NCBI GenBank assembly: GCA_900548875.1 | Contig: URMA01000009.1 | Coordinates: forward strand, 1 to 55,568 | Source of the DNA: an uncultured Porphyromonadaceae bacterium | GTDB taxonomy: Bacteria > Bacteroidota > Bacteroidia > Bacteroidales > Muribaculaceae | Reading direction: 5' to 3' | Length of the DNA stretch: 55,568 bases | Shown: piece after piece, positions 40,537 to 53,200 of the stretch | Layout: each line of letters begins with the position of its first letter | Position numbering within the stretch: the first letter of the stretch is position 1 | The notes under the pieces: model-generated | What the model saw: the letters and a program-made list of their open reading frames with translations, nothing else | Told to the model about the DNA's origin: nothing | Database searches by the model: none | Position numbers and translations under genes: made by a program

Positions 40537-41934
40537 TCAGAACAACAGTAATTTTTCAAGCCAGTAGCAGAATATACCGGCAAGATAGCCGATGAATGCC
40601 ACCCACGTAATGTGTTTCATATACCAGCCGAATGTGATTTTTTCCAAGCCCATTACGACTACACCGGCAGCGCTACCGATAATCAGCATACTGCCACCGA
40701 CTCCGGCACAGTAGGCCAACAACTGCCAGAACGTACCGTCCTGAACGAAATTCATCAAAACGGGATCAGTCGTGCCCATCGGAGCAATGTCGTACATACC
40801 CATACAGCCTGCCACCAATGGAACATTGTCGACAATTGAAGAAACGATTCCGACAACACCGGTCACCAAATAGGCGTCACCATTGGAAACTTTTTCCAAC
40901 CATGAGCCGAATGCCGACAATACGCCGATTTCCTGCAATGCCGCAACAGCCATCAAAATTCCAAGGAAAAACAAAATCGTCGACAAGTCAATGCGTGAAA
41001 GCAATTTCGAAACACGCTGTTTTTTCAGTTCCTTTGCATGGCGGTTATTGCTGAGGAATATTTCTGTAACGGACCACAGAATACCCAAGATAAGCAAAAT
41101 GCCCATGAATGGAGGAAGACCGGTCACTGTGCGGAAGATTGGCACAAAAATCAAACCACCTACACCTACCCAGAAAACAATGTTTCTCTCCAAACGCGAG
41201 AATGCCACTTCGGTTACCGTTTCTGTCCCCGCTACGGCTTCAAGCTGCCCTTTCAATTTGGTCTGGAGCAGCAGAGCCGGAACTGCCACGGAAATGATTG
41301 AAGGCAGGAACACCTCTTTAATCACACCTATGGAAGTAATGTTACCCTTTATCCAAAGCATGATAGTTGTCACGTCGCCTATCGGTGAGAACGCTCCACC
41401 CGCATTGGCGGCAAGAATCACCATGGCCGAATAAATCAGACGGTCCTCCCGTACGGCAACAAGTTTTCGCAACACCATGATCATGACAATACTTGTCGTG
41501 AGGTTGTCAAGAACGGACGAAAGCAGGAATGTCATCAAGACAATGCGCCACAATAATTTACGTTTATGAGTCGTAGCAAGGCGGTCGCGAACGAAGTTGA
41601 ATCCGCCATTAGCGTCAACCACCTCAACAATGGCCATAGCACCCATCAAAAAGAACAGGATTTCGCAAGTATCGCCAAGATGTGACAGCAAAATGTTTTC
41701 ACCTACAAACTGGCGTACGGCCGCCGTCATGTCGTTGGAATGAAATTCCGCCAGAAAACTGCGGAACGCCTCTCCATGAAACATTTCAACGTAATCGGCA
41801 CTCCCGAACATGTAGAGCACCCAACAAATTACACACATCAAAAGCGCAATCGCGGCTTTGTTGATTTTGAGTCCACTCTCGAATGCGATTCCCGCATACC
41901 CGATAATGAAAACGGCTACTATAAAAATACTCAT
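40537..41934 (-). CDS. nhaD: NhaD-type Na+/H+ antiporter
   Basis: 465 residues with about twelve or more predicted helices. The segments LLWRIVLMTFLLSSVLDNLTTSIVMIMVLRKL, NAGGAFSPIGDVTTIMLWIKG and ISSIVDNVPLVAGCMGMYD are the conserved parts of NhaD within the ion transporter superfamily, including the polar helix residues. It expels Na+ in exchange for H+ across the inner membrane. A minus-strand TACCTTTG box lies 47 bases upstream of the start. Confidence 0.93.
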   Translation of the reverse strand: MSIFIVAVFIIGYAGIAFESGLKINKAAIALLMCVICWVLYMFGSADYVEMFHGEAFRSFLAEFHSNDMTAAVRQFVGENILLSHLGDTCEILFFLMGAMAIVEVVDANGGFNFVRDRLATTHKRKLLWRIVLMTFLLSSVLDNLTTSIVMIMVLRKLVAVREDRLIYSAMVILAANAGGAFSPIGDVTTIMLWIKGNITSIGVIKEVFLPSIISVAVPALLLQTKLKGQLEAVAGTETVTEVAFSRLERNIVFWVGVGGLIFVPIFRTVTGLPPFMGILLILGILWSVTEIFLSNNRHAKELKKQRVSKLLSRIDLSTILFFLGILMAVAALQEIGVLSAFGSWLEKVSNGDAYLVTGVVGIVSSIVDNVPLVAGCMGMYDIAPMGTTDPVLMNFVQDGTFWQLLAYCAGVGGSMLIIGSAAGVVVMGLEKITFGWYMKHITWVAFIGYLAGIFCYWLEKLLLF

Positions 41935-41980
41935 TGGTTGTAAAAATTAAGATAGAACAATTGGTTGCTTTTTTCGGGTG

Positions 41981-41988
41981 CAAAGGTA
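41981..41988 (-). promoter_or_regulatory. -7 box of nhaD
   Basis: Minus strand TACCTTTG, matching TANNTTTG, with an expected leader of about 40-45 bases. Confidence 0.6.
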
Positions 41989-42090
41989 CGGTTTTTTAAA
42001 AAAAGCCGTAACATCCGACAAACATGAATTTAGCATGTTTGACAACATGTTTTTAAGTTAATTTTAACCTACCAATTTTCTTCGTCGGCT

Positions 42091-44352
42091 TTAGAATTTC
42101 AATCGAAGAGCAGCGTAAATATTACGACCGGGCGCATTGATGCCCGAAGCGAAACAACGGTATTGCGTATCCAACAGATTCTCCACGCCGGCCTGCAAAG
42201 TCAGGGTTTTGTTAAGGCTGTAGCTGCCCTTAATGTTCAGGGTAAACCATGCCGGCATTCCTTTGCCATCTTCTCCCTTCACCGTCGCATACTTGATATT
42301 GTCCTCTCCTTCAAGATTATAACTGTCCACTGACTTTTTGCCGTTGTACAACGTATAGAAATCCACGCGGCCCCGACCGTTGTCGGTGAGATAGGCAATA
42401 CCCACTTTGCCGAAAATTGGCGGAATGTGGTCAAGCGGACCTTTTGAATCACTCAAAAGCCGGCCGTAGGTATAATTGAACGTACCGCCCAGCTCTATAT
42501 TCTGCGTAGGTCTTGCCGTCAACGACATTGAATATCCCCAAAGGAAAGCCCTGTTGCTGTTGACATTGGTGTAGACGGCACATTCCTGACCGTCGTAAAT
42601 CATCGTGTTCTTTCCTTGGAATGTTCCCTTTCCTACCGTAATGGCATCAAAATAATAGGTTGCAAAAAACACGTTTTCCCATACGAAAATATCACTGATA
42701 TGCTTGGTAATGTTCAAGTCGAGCGAAACAGTCTTCTCTGGCTTCAGATTGGGATTGGGAATCGTCACCGTACTGGTTTTCGAATCGAACACTTTCGACG
42801 TATTGTCGATGTTTGGCACACGATAGGCTGTTGCCAGCGAAGTAGCGATTTTCCATGTACGTGTCGGCAGATAGTTCAGTCCCCAGGCAAAGCTGTAGGT
42901 CAGATTGTCGCGGCGCATGTCTCCTCCGTCAAAAAACGGGAACGCCTTTACATCGGCTGTGCTCGAATACACATAGGCATACCCCAAACGCAGTCCCTCG
43001 TTCATACGTAAATTCGGAGTGATTTCCCAGGAGTGCATCGCGAAGCCTTCCACGGTGTGCATACGGTTGTCGCCGTCCGGATAGCGTGTCGTGTTGACAT
43101 CCGTTTCTCCTGTCGCCACATTTTCAAGATTGGCCGTAGACCGGAGGAAACTCAATGTACCGTCGATTCCCAAATGCAGTTTGTGGCTGTCGCCGTAACG
43201 CTTAATCCAGTCGCTGTTGAGCGTAAGAATATCCACATTCTCCCAACGGTTGCTCAGCCATTGGCTGCCAAAATCACGGTTATGACGGCTTTCCTTCACC
43301 TTTTGATAAGCGACCGTTAAGCTGGTATTGTCGGCACCCCAACGGTTCACCGACTTATAGCTGTAGGCAGCCATCAGACGGAACTGAGGCCCATAGTACC
43401 ATTCCGCCGACTTCGGCACGACTTCACCTTTGGAAACCTTCGTTTCCGTAAGCCGGTCGTAACGGTTGAAATCGGGCGTATTCGACAATTGGAAATTCAA
43501 CAGATGCTGCTCGCCTTTCCGCGGTTGGAACAGGAATTTCTGCAACAAGTCATACTGCATGTAACCCGAACCCACCTGCTTGTTGACATCGGGATTGGCC
43601 ACATAGCGGTCACTGCCGTCAGGCGCCATCTCCACATATCCGTTGCGTAAAATGTAGGCATCGTCCTTCGGCAAAAAAGGATTCCGGTTGGCACCGTTTT
43701 TCAAATCTCCGAAATGGCTGTAGGTCAGCGAAGTCAGCGACGCAAACTTTTCCGTACCGTAGTTGAAGTCAAAATGTGTGGTTCCTTCATTATTCACCGA
43801 GCCATAGCGCAGAACGGCATTACCGCCCATGACATCCGCCTCAGCCGTACCCAAAACCGGGTTCTTGGTGCTGAACACGATCGTACCGCCCAAAGCATCC
43901 GACCCGTATTCCAACGATGAAGAGCCGTTAAGCACTTCCACCTTGTCCATCGCAAACTGGTCGACAGTGATAGAATTCTGCAAATGTCCGCTACGGTAGA
44001 TAAGGTTGTTCATCCTCACTCCGTCGACAACGAGCAGCACTCTCGAAGCCTCAAAGCCACGTAGCATCGGGCTGCCGCCTCCCTGCTGGCTCTTCTGCAC
44101 CGAAACGCCTCCGGAGCCCAGCAGCAAATCACTCATATTCTGGGCATTCGCAAAGCTGACATAACTGCTCGGCAATGTCAGCACCTGCTGCACGGAATAA
44201 ATTTTCTTCATATTGTCGCGGTTGGCCGTAATAACCACCTCCTCCAGACTCTTCGTCCGGAAAACGGTTGAATCGACATTGGCTGTCGAATTTGCAGATG
44301 CCGTAACGCACCACAAACCAACAGCCAATGCAGAAATATTTCGGAAATTCAT
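42091..44352 (-). CDS. TonB-dependent outer-membrane receptor
   Basis: 753 residues. After a signal peptide there is a possible TonB box (SLEEVVITANRD). A plug domain follows, with NMSDLLLGSGGVSVQKSQQGGGSPMLRGFEASRVLLVVDGVRMNN and SSSLEYGSDALGGTIVFSTK, then a 22-strand barrel ending in aromatic AALRLKF. ATAYRVPNID followed by PNPNLKPEKTVSLD resembles the YRAP/NPNL pair of heme and haemoglobin receptors, but no histidine lies between them. There is no SusC-type N-terminal carboxypeptidase-like domain and no SusD gene. It is the last gene of a three-gene operon with two large T9SS cargo proteins. Confidence 0.92.
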   Translation of the reverse strand: MNFRNISALAVGLWCVTASANSTANVDSTVFRTKSLEEVVITANRDNMKKIYSVQQVLTLPSSYVSFANAQNMSDLLLGSGGVSVQKSQQGGGSPMLRGFEASRVLLVVDGVRMNNLIYRSGHLQNSITVDQFAMDKVEVLNGSSSLEYGSDALGGTIVFSTKNPVLGTAEADVMGGNAVLRYGSVNNEGTTHFDFNYGTEKFASLTSLTYSHFGDLKNGANRNPFLPKDDAYILRNGYVEMAPDGSDRYVANPDVNKQVGSGYMQYDLLQKFLFQPRKGEQHLLNFQLSNTPDFNRYDRLTETKVSKGEVVPKSAEWYYGPQFRLMAAYSYKSVNRWGADNTSLTVAYQKVKESRHNRDFGSQWLSNRWENVDILTLNSDWIKRYGDSHKLHLGIDGTLSFLRSTANLENVATGETDVNTTRYPDGDNRMHTVEGFAMHSWEITPNLRMNEGLRLGYAYVYSSTADVKAFPFFDGGDMRRDNLTYSFAWGLNYLPTRTWKIATSLATAYRVPNIDNTSKVFDSKTSTVTIPNPNLKPEKTVSLDLNITKHISDIFVWENVFFATYYFDAITVGKGTFQGKNTMIYDGQECAVYTNVNSNRAFLWGYSMSLTARPTQNIELGGTFNYTYGRLLSDSKGPLDHIPPIFGKVGIAYLTDNGRGRVDFYTLYNGKKSVDSYNLEGEDNIKYATVKGEDGKGMPAWFTLNIKGSYSLNKTLTLQAGVENLLDTQYRCFASGINAPGRNIYAALRLKF

Positions 44353-44379
44353 TATTTGTAATAATTAATTTTTTGTTCT

Positions 44380-47292
44380 CTACTTTAAATCGGGTTTAAC
44401 AAATGACTTCATGCCGATGGCATTACCGTAAGAAACAATCATCTGATAGTTTCCAGCTTTCAAATCACGAATGTCAATCATCATTGGGGAAACATAGTTG
44501 ACAGCCTTTACCAACTTTTCTCCACGGGCATCGTAAATAGCCACTTTCGCCGGCGTATTGTCGGGCAATGTCAGGCGAATTCCCACGAATCCCGGAACAT
44601 AAGTCACACGCGCATCCGCCAAGGCTCGCTCGTGATTGATCGGCAATACCGACAAATCGCTCGGCTTATAATCCACATCAATTCGCAACGCATTTCCGTT
44701 GACATTCTTCGGACGAACATAAACCGTCTGACGCGTACCCGGCTCCGTCGTGCCGAAATCCAACGTCAAGTTCATCAAATCGATGGATTCTTCAAACTCA
44801 AGATTGGCATTGTCGATTGTAAACGTAACCTCAGTGTCTTCATCCATGCCACCGTTCAAGCGGAACACATATCCCTTTCCGCCCTTCACTTTAGGCGTCG
44901 GAAGAGCTTTCCAGTTGAACGCCGTCGGGTCTGTCGCATGCATTTGTGTGTCATACTCATAAATCGTATATGACTTTCCAAGGCCTTCGGCATTATACGC
45001 AAATCCCAATGCTTCCAAATTGCTGACAACCGCCATGTCCATATCCGACGGGAAGCTTACAAACGTATATTCCGAAGGACGGAACGTATATTTCAAGATA
45101 AGGTTCTTCACCGTCACCACACCGTCTTCCACCAGCACCTGACCGGAAGAATACGCATCGGCATAAATTGTCAGCTCGTCAAGCACGTCACCGCCGGCCA
45201 ATTTCAAGGTCTGGTCGCGTTCTACAACAAAACCGTTGCTCAACGTAAACGTACACACCTTCAGCGGAGCCATAGCCCATTCACTGTTTCCCGGCTGATA
45301 AGCCTCCACTTTCACCGAAACGATTCCCTCCGGCACCGTGTGGATACTCAATATACCGTTGTCCTTGACTTCCGCCCATTCGCTACCTTCCACCAGACGA
45401 TAGCTGACAGGCAAACCGGAACTGGCCTTTGCTGTCAATTTCACATCTATCGGTTTGTAGGTTGACAGAGACTTGGCATCCATCCAGGAAATGGACTGAG
45501 CCTTGCGTTCCTTCGGTGTAAGATACAGGCGTGTTCCACCAATTGAACCGTGGTCGGAGCCGTTTCCGTCGCCGCCTTCACCGACATTGATTTTCAACAC
45601 GTTCACATCCGAATTCAACGGGTAGTCCCATCTGACAGGCGTAGTGTGGCCAATATTGCCCGTACTCGCGAGCTGTTCACCATTGGCACTCAACACAAAA
45701 GAAATGTTGCCGCCTTTCCCCGACTGCTTGCCTACGGTCGTCACAAACCGGTTATACACGCCGGCCGGCAAAGTAAAGGTAGCGACACCCGTTGCATGCA
45801 CACCGAATCCTTTCGGATAGATCTTACCGCCGAGATTTATGGCAGCCCCTGCCGAAACGGAAAGGTCCACGGCTACAGAATTATTATAATTGGACGACAA
45901 TTCATAATACTCCGTATCGGAAACATATACCATTTCCTGACCATCGTCAAAATAATTGCTCGTGACCGACAACGGCTCTTCGCCATCGGAAAATTCAGCA
46001 ACCATCACATAGAAATCGCTCGGAATATCCGCTTTGGGAATCACCAGCACTTGCGGTTCGGCAAATGTCGCGTCAACGGCATAAGGCAACAGGTCAACCT
46101 TACTGCCCGCCACCATTTGGTCGGGATTGCTATATGTATTCAAAGTCAATGACGACAGTTTCCGGTTTTTGGCGTCGGCATAGACATAGACAAATTCCTC
46201 GCCGCTTGCCGATGTCTGACTTCCCAATACAAGGAACGTCGGCTTTAAATCCACATTGAACACCAACGACTGCACAGCACAGGCATAAGTGTCGTCGCCA
46301 AACTGGACAGCTTCCACAACCACTTCGCCGGAAGCATTGTTGGGAAACTCCAGACGGCTGCCGTCCACAATCCTGGCATCGCCTTTCACCACACGGAAAT
46401 AAACCGGAAGTCCGGACGAAGCGATAGCCTTCAAGTCGACGGATGTCACACCTGAAGGAAGCTTGCCGCCTTGCGTTTCAAACGCAAGGGTCTGTTGCTC
46501 CTTACTTTCTTTTTCCGGAAGATAAAGGCGCGCAAGCAGCAAGTGGGCATGATCGCCCCAGTTGTTGCTGTCGTAAATTTCAAAGTTGAAACGCAATGTT
46601 TCCACGCCCTCCAACGGCAAATCGATGTCATAGATGCAAGGATTTGAACCAATCGAAGGATTTGACTTGGCAAAAACCACCTGTTCCTGTTTCACAACTC
46701 CATCCGTAAGGAATTTGAAACGAATATCACCGTTGACATTTGAGTCGATCGTACCATAACGGCTGACAAAGCGTGTATACGGCCGGGCAAGCTTGTATTC
46801 AAGATAGCCGGCAGCATGATCGCCGACATGCTTATAATATGTCTGACCGTCGACAATCACATTGTTGTTTTCTATACCACGGTCCACAACCGGGTTCAAA
46901 TAGCCGGAAGAATAGCTGCTCCAATTCAGATCACCCAGCCATTGGAATGTTTCACCCGAAACCTCAACACAGTCGGACGTGAGGTTGGTTCCGTCGGTAA
47001 AATTCACCACCATACGGTAGGCATATTCCACACCCGGAGCAGAAACCACATTGGCTGTCACATATTTTCCTTCGAAAATGTCATAGGACTGAAGTTCTTC
47101 AGGTTTGCCGCCGTTCTGCATATTGTAGGATATGGTTTTAATCGATTCCACCTCCTTTTCGCCGGTGTCAACTACCGCCTTCAGAGTTTCGCCGCCCGGA
47201 GTGGAATACACTCCAAGCAGGTCCAAAGTCTGTGCCGACGCAGACGCCGTCCACAAACCCAACATCATCAATAAGCTATATGTTTTTTTCAT
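44380..47292 (-). CDS. Secreted protein with two NPCBM-like domains and a T9SS-type tail
   Basis: 970 residues with a signal peptide ending SASA. About residues 115-260 form an NPCBM-like lectin domain (HVGDHAAGYLEYKLARPYTRF, later LLLARLYLP). A second copy at about 460-590 has YPKGFGVHATGVATFTLPAG and GGTRLYLTP. NPCBM domains bind carbohydrate, often next to glycosidase modules, but no catalytic domain is visible here. Bacterial-Ig-like segments lie between them. The end (AKVAIYDARGEKLVKAVNYVSPMMI ... GNYQMIVSYG) resembles a type A sorting domain. It starts 2 bases after the giant gene's stop. Confidence 0.85.
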   Translation of the reverse strand: MKKTYSLLMMLGLWTASASAQTLDLLGVYSTPGGETLKAVVDTGEKEVESIKTISYNMQNGGKPEELQSYDIFEGKYVTANVVSAPGVEYAYRMVVNFTDGTNLTSDCVEVSGETFQWLGDLNWSSYSSGYLNPVVDRGIENNNVIVDGQTYYKHVGDHAAGYLEYKLARPYTRFVSRYGTIDSNVNGDIRFKFLTDGVVKQEQVVFAKSNPSIGSNPCIYDIDLPLEGVETLRFNFEIYDSNNWGDHAHLLLARLYLPEKESKEQQTLAFETQGGKLPSGVTSVDLKAIASSGLPVYFRVVKGDARIVDGSRLEFPNNASGEVVVEAVQFGDDTYACAVQSLVFNVDLKPTFLVLGSQTSASGEEFVYVYADAKNRKLSSLTLNTYSNPDQMVAGSKVDLLPYAVDATFAEPQVLVIPKADIPSDFYVMVAEFSDGEEPLSVTSNYFDDGQEMVYVSDTEYYELSSNYNNSVAVDLSVSAGAAINLGGKIYPKGFGVHATGVATFTLPAGVYNRFVTTVGKQSGKGGNISFVLSANGEQLASTGNIGHTTPVRWDYPLNSDVNVLKINVGEGGDGNGSDHGSIGGTRLYLTPKERKAQSISWMDAKSLSTYKPIDVKLTAKASSGLPVSYRLVEGSEWAEVKDNGILSIHTVPEGIVSVKVEAYQPGNSEWAMAPLKVCTFTLSNGFVVERDQTLKLAGGDVLDELTIYADAYSSGQVLVEDGVVTVKNLILKYTFRPSEYTFVSFPSDMDMAVVSNLEALGFAYNAEGLGKSYTIYEYDTQMHATDPTAFNWKALPTPKVKGGKGYVFRLNGGMDEDTEVTFTIDNANLEFEESIDLMNLTLDFGTTEPGTRQTVYVRPKNVNGNALRIDVDYKPSDLSVLPINHERALADARVTYVPGFVGIRLTLPDNTPAKVAIYDARGEKLVKAVNYVSPMMIDIRDLKAGNYQMIVSYGNAIGMKSFVKPDLK

Positions 47293-47294
47293 AA

Positions 47295-50200
47295 TTATTT
47301 CACCAAAATTTTTGCAACAAATTCTTTTCCATTCTCTACAATTTTCACGACAAACACGCCATCAGGCAACGGAGTGCTGTAAGCCGGTTCTCTGGTATGA
47401 TCCGACACCATCAGACGTCCGGCCGTATCATAAATCCGAATCATGGCGTCGCCCTTGAGCTTCGACACATGGCAATAGCCGTCTTTCGCCCACACCGGAT
47501 AACCGTCTTTTTCCACCTTGTCGACACCGCTCGATTTCTTGTCGTAGCGAATCACCAGACGACTCTCGTGTTCACCGCCGGCCATCATGTGGAAGTCATA
47601 GCCCATGCCTTCCATTACTTCCTCGCTGAAGCCAAGTTCGGCATCTACCAGCGAGAGGCTGCCGGAAAGGTGACCCGTGACACGGTCAACTTCCACCCGG
47701 AAATCACCGCCGTCCGCCAGGCGCAATCCTACCGGAATGTCGCACTTTTTATCGGGCATCGTATTGATGGACAAGTTATGTTTGTACACTTTGGTATACA
47801 TCTCATTTGCATTCTCATTGATGCTGAACATCTTGATGGCATCTTCGTTCTGCACGAACATTTCGCTGGCATCATCGTCGAACACAATCTTCATGCGGTC
47901 AGCCACTTTTCCATTGGCAATCAGCGACATGTAGACCGCATTCTGCTCTTCTGCCATGTCGTACGAATACACCTTACGGTTAAGGCTTGTCGACTTGGCC
48001 ACCGGTGTAATTGTCATTTCCGCCGCCAAATGAAGCGCCTGAACAAAGAACGGCGCGAACGGACGGACATACTGTCCGGCATCATATATCGTCATGTCGT
48101 AGGCAAGATATGCATTCATATCCGGGTCATACTGATACATGAACTTGACAACATCGTCGCTGTTGAACGAAACATTCTGCTCCTTGGTCAGATTGATGTT
48201 GGCCGCATACGGGTTTCCGACAAGATTCCATCCGTCGTCGGTCGAATTGGCGGCGTTTGCAAATTCCATATCCGTAATCTGCACTTTTCCGTTGGAGAAC
48301 AGATAAGCTCCGTTGGTATTCAATCCGGTTGAAATGTCGGCAAGCGTTTCCAACTCAACATTTTCAGGCATTACACCCTGCAAAACCTCAACTTTCACCG
48401 GAAGCGTAACCACGCGGTCAGTAGCCACCACTTCGTTACCGCCGTCTTCGAGCGACAGGCGCACCCGTGGTTCAAGAGCCACCATAAGTCGGAAAGGCTC
48501 AGCCTCAGCGCCCTGCAATACAACCGTCACAGGATTCCATGCGAACTTGTTTATCTTCTCCTTGTCAATCTTCACTACAATCGTAGATGTGCCGGTTGAC
48601 GGAGAAATGATGCTGTCGGAAATCGAAGCATATTCCGTTTCACTCACCGTTGCCAGAATATCATTGTCAACGCTGCCGGATGCCACCTTCTGCACATTCA
48701 GAATAATATTATCGTATGCATCATACAGGATATACGCCTGCGGGTCGCGGTCGGTGTCGACAAGCGAGATTTCAGCTTTTACCGGCGGAACATCGTCTGA
48801 CGGATGTGTCATAACCATCATTTCCATAGCTTCCGGTACACTGACAGCAGGAACGGTAAATGTCACAGCTCCATCGGCCGTTGCCTCTACCGTATAGTTG
48901 TCGGCAAATACCTTCTGTGAACCCAACGGACGAATTTTCAGCGTGTAGCTCTCACCCGCCTTGATACCTTCATGCTTGAAGGCAAATTCAAACATATCGC
49001 TGCTGGTATATGCCTTACGGACCGTCGAAATAAATGTATAGCTGTTCTGCGACAGCGGCATTTCAACCGAACGCGTATAGTCGACATAGTTATAGGGATA
49101 CTTGTCGAACACACTCAGCGTACCGGTCAAAGATGTTCCGTTATACGTGATGAGCAGCACATTGCTGTCGGTAGTCGTTGCCGTATGTGCCTCCACTGCG
49201 ATAGGCTTGAACGGCAACATGGTCGAATGGCGATATTCGGCATTCCCGGAAATTCGTACCCGATCACCGCTCTTGGCTTCTACGAGATAGCCCTGGTCGT
49301 CGTAAGATTCCATATTTCCGTATGCCAGCAAAGCCTCATCGTCAAGACGGACACCGTGCTGCATGTAATAAATTACTTCCTCCTGTGACAACGAGCGGTT
49401 CCACACGGCTACCTGGTCGAATGCACCCTTGAACCACTTGTCACCGCTGAGGTCCTGTCCCAGCATCAACTCCGTATTGATTCGTGTTTTCGACATATTG
49501 CGCTGCGTACGATAGCGCATACCGTTCATATAGTAATCCACTCCTGTCGGACTTACTACCAATGCGAAATGAATCCAGCGTCCCAAATCGTCCTGAGTCA
49601 CTTTCAACGTCGTCGAATTGTTCCAGCTCCACGATTCTTCGTTCCAGTGGCAACGCATCTGACCGTTGTTCAGGTGAATACCAGTAGCACCGACAGAGTT
49701 GCTACGGAAGAAAATCAAAGGCTTGTTGCCTGACAATACATTTGCACTGTCGATTCTCACCCATCCCATCAGCGTAACAGTGTTGCTCTGGTTCAACGGT
49801 GTGTAAATTGAAGCTGATCCCAAATAGGCACCGCCATTATTGAGAACAAGGCCGTCGCCGATAGATTTTGTCGTAATTTTATTGACCACCTTCAGCGGAT
49901 AGGCAATCATGCGGTCGTCCTCACCGGTTATGTTCACCACCTGCTCTGTGCCAAAATCGCCAAAGCCGTACGGATTGATTCGCAACTGAGTGGAAGCCGT
50001 TCCCTTGACAAACGACAAGTCGCCTAAAGGTTTAGCAAACTGATGGTCAGTCTTGACAGCATAGCTTTCTGTCGGTTCGGGTTCCGTACCCATCAATTTT
50101 GCTTCCAAATCGAAGCTGACAGGTTCTTCGTCATACAGGTCAATCGTACCTGTATTGCTCACACCCTTTACCTTGACTTCAATGCCGCATTCCAAATGGG

Positions 50201-53200
50201 CAATGATCAGGCGGGAGCCCAGCAACTTACGAAGTGCCACATTTTCTATTTTCAACACCTTATTTTCTGCATCGTAGGTCATATCGCCCACTTCCTGCCA
50301 GTAATCCGGCATTTGGTCGGCCGGTGCCTGATACAGACGGTAGGCCTTGCTGCTATCCACATTTTCGGCCGGTATCGTAATGGTATACAAATCATTTTCA
50401 CCGACTGTTCCATCAAACGATTTCAGCTGGTAGGCCATCGGCTGTACGATATACTTAGAGGCATCGAGATTCGACGAACTGAGTTCCAGCCAATTACGAT
50501 TCTTATAACCGTATGCCCATATCTTCACGGCCGAAGTTACGCCTTCGCCTGGAGTAAGCGTAAGCAATGTCTGCCCGCCGTCGACAAAAGCAGTAGCCTC
50601 GCTGACTGTTGTCGATGCCACGTAATTCGCACCTACAGAAATCGGCATATCGACATAGGAAACTTCCGCACGCGTCCGTATTTTGGGTTCTACAGCCGTA
50701 TACGCTTCCTTGTCGGCTGCCAGCGAACCATTGTTGAAACCGTTATAGTAAACCAGACCGTTCACATTGTCCGTCTTGTGCGAATAAGCGGCTTTTCTCA
50801 CCTCATCTTCCGACAAAGCATAATTCCATATTTTCAGCTCATCGACAGCGCCATCAAGCTCCTGCCATTCAAAGGCATCGGCAAACAACGACAGATAGAG
50901 GCTGTTGTTCAACGAGAATTCCGGACGGATACGCTGTTGCTCACCGCGTTTCACGCCGTTTACATAAATGGCAATCATTCCGTTTCGGGCTTCCGTCACG
51001 GCGATATGCGACCATTCACCCATCGTCAGCGCACCTCCATCCAGCGTTACCTGCTGAACAAAGTCCGCTTCATACGTCGGACGGGTAAAATAGGTAGCCG
51101 GACAAAGGCGGAACTTCAGGGAGCCGTTTTCCAATCCCAGCCACCAGCCTTTCACTTCGCGGTCAGGAGTTTTCTGACGGTTGGCAAGAATCGTACCGTT
51201 GCTCATCGGCTTCACCCACAAATCAAGCGTAAAGTCATTGAAGAAATAGTCCACATAGCCCAAATCCACACGGCCCTTGCCATTGGAATACAAAGCCTTT
51301 CCGGCTTTCAGGTCAATCGTTGAAGAAGCCGTTTCCTTCACACGGAATTCTGCCGATTCGGTTGTAACGTCGGGCGATTCACGCAATGTAAGCTTCAACT
51401 TCACCACGTCGCCCGCAGCCAGCGGATAAGTCAGATATTGATATGGATTTTCAACCACTTTTCCGTTGACTGTCCATTCATAATTATAGTATAACGGAAC
51501 TGTCCATTTCGTGTCAATGCCAATCGTACGGCGGCCGTCGACATTCGAAATCTCCTTCAAGGCAAATCCGTTGTCAAAATAACGGTCGCGCGGATGTTCG
51601 AGGTCGGCGATATATACACCACGACCATAGTCGGCAATCACCATTTCCTGCGTCGTGTAGCTCAACGACATGGCTCCTGTTTTCGAAGCATTGTAGCCCT
51701 GCATCCAGAAATGCCATTCCTTAGCACCGTTTTCAAGCAAATAGATTCCCGTATTCTTGTTTCTTAAATAAATGTCGCCGCTGCCTTCGTGCAACACGAA
51801 GTCGTTGACCGTATTCATCCAAGGCAAATTATAGGTCAAGTCCTCCAGCAATGTCAATGTGGAAACATCCCACTTCGTCACATAACTGCGGTTGCTCTTT
51901 TTGTGCACCACATACAGAATATTGCTGTTGTCCGGATCGGCGGCAATCGCCTGAATTTCCGAAACGCCCGGAAGCTGAATGTCGTCCGAGAAGGTGTCGC
52001 CATTGTCTTTCGAATAATTCAGAATATTGTTTCCCGTTCCGGTCCACAAGGTCGATTTTCCACCGTCACGTGCATCACGCGACAAGGCATACATGTTGAC
52101 ATAACGGCCTTTCACGTCAAGCTGGCGTGCAGAACGGCCGAAATCTTCAATGATGAACAAATTCCGATTCTGCAACACATACCAGTTTCCGGTACAGACA
52201 TCCGCAGCCGAAATACTCGCAACCCAACTTCCGAACTCCAAGCCGGAAATGCCTCCGCCGCCCGACGGATAATAGCAGGTATTGCCATAAGGGCCAATCA
52301 TTGCAAAGCTACCTTCATAGCCGCGCCAGTTTCCCCAACGGCCGTCAAAATAAGTCTGAACGTCGACATCCTGAGTATTGCCGAGAATCAGCTGGTCGCC
52401 AAATTCATTGGTCTTGATGGAATAGTACAGCTGCTGTCCCATGTTACCGCAGATATTCACCCATTCGTTATTCTTGACCGACTTGTCGCGCATCAGCAGA
52501 CCGGCATCCGAACCACGGAACACACGACCGGACTTATGAGAGACGATGCAATGGTTGTCCGCATTGTGGCGGGCATTCGACACCGAATAATAATTGCCGT
52601 CATCCTGAAGGGAAGTCATTCTGTTACCCCAGGCATATTCCTTGAAATTTTTTCCTCCGTCGCTACTGATGGCCGAACTCATCGAACAGCCGTAAATCCA
52701 GTTCGTATCGATGTAGTTTACACCGAAACCGCCCAACCATCCCCAAGGCGCTTCGTTTCCGAAAATGGTGCCGGAACCGATTCCTGCATAGGGTTCATGA
52801 AGGGTAATCCAGGTCTTGCCTCCGTCGCGAGAACGGTATAGAGCCGTTTTATTATTGTAGCTGACATTTCGAGAAGCCGAAGCAAACCACATTTCATTCG
52901 GGTTGTTCGGATTGATATTCAAGAACGCCTGCGATGTAGCCTCAAACGGGAAATTCACCCCTTCGCAACGAAGTTCCGTACTGTCCTGGTTGAACACCTT
53001 GAAATGCAACTTTTTGATAGTATACTGACGTACACCGTTGACAACTTCGCTTTTTGCGCCGTCGTCAAAATACATGATACTCTTCGAAGTTGGGAAAAAT
53101 ATCTTGTTTCTGTCCGTAGGATGAAATACCGATTCCTGGAACCAAAGTCCCCGAACCGTACTTTCCGCACGGTTGTCAAGAAGGGAATCCGGTACATTCA

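Noticed and set aside
42020..42055. CATGTT/AACATG repeats as the terminator of the TonB receptor operon
   Set aside because: The T run is on the wrong strand for that operon and no + strand gene ends there.
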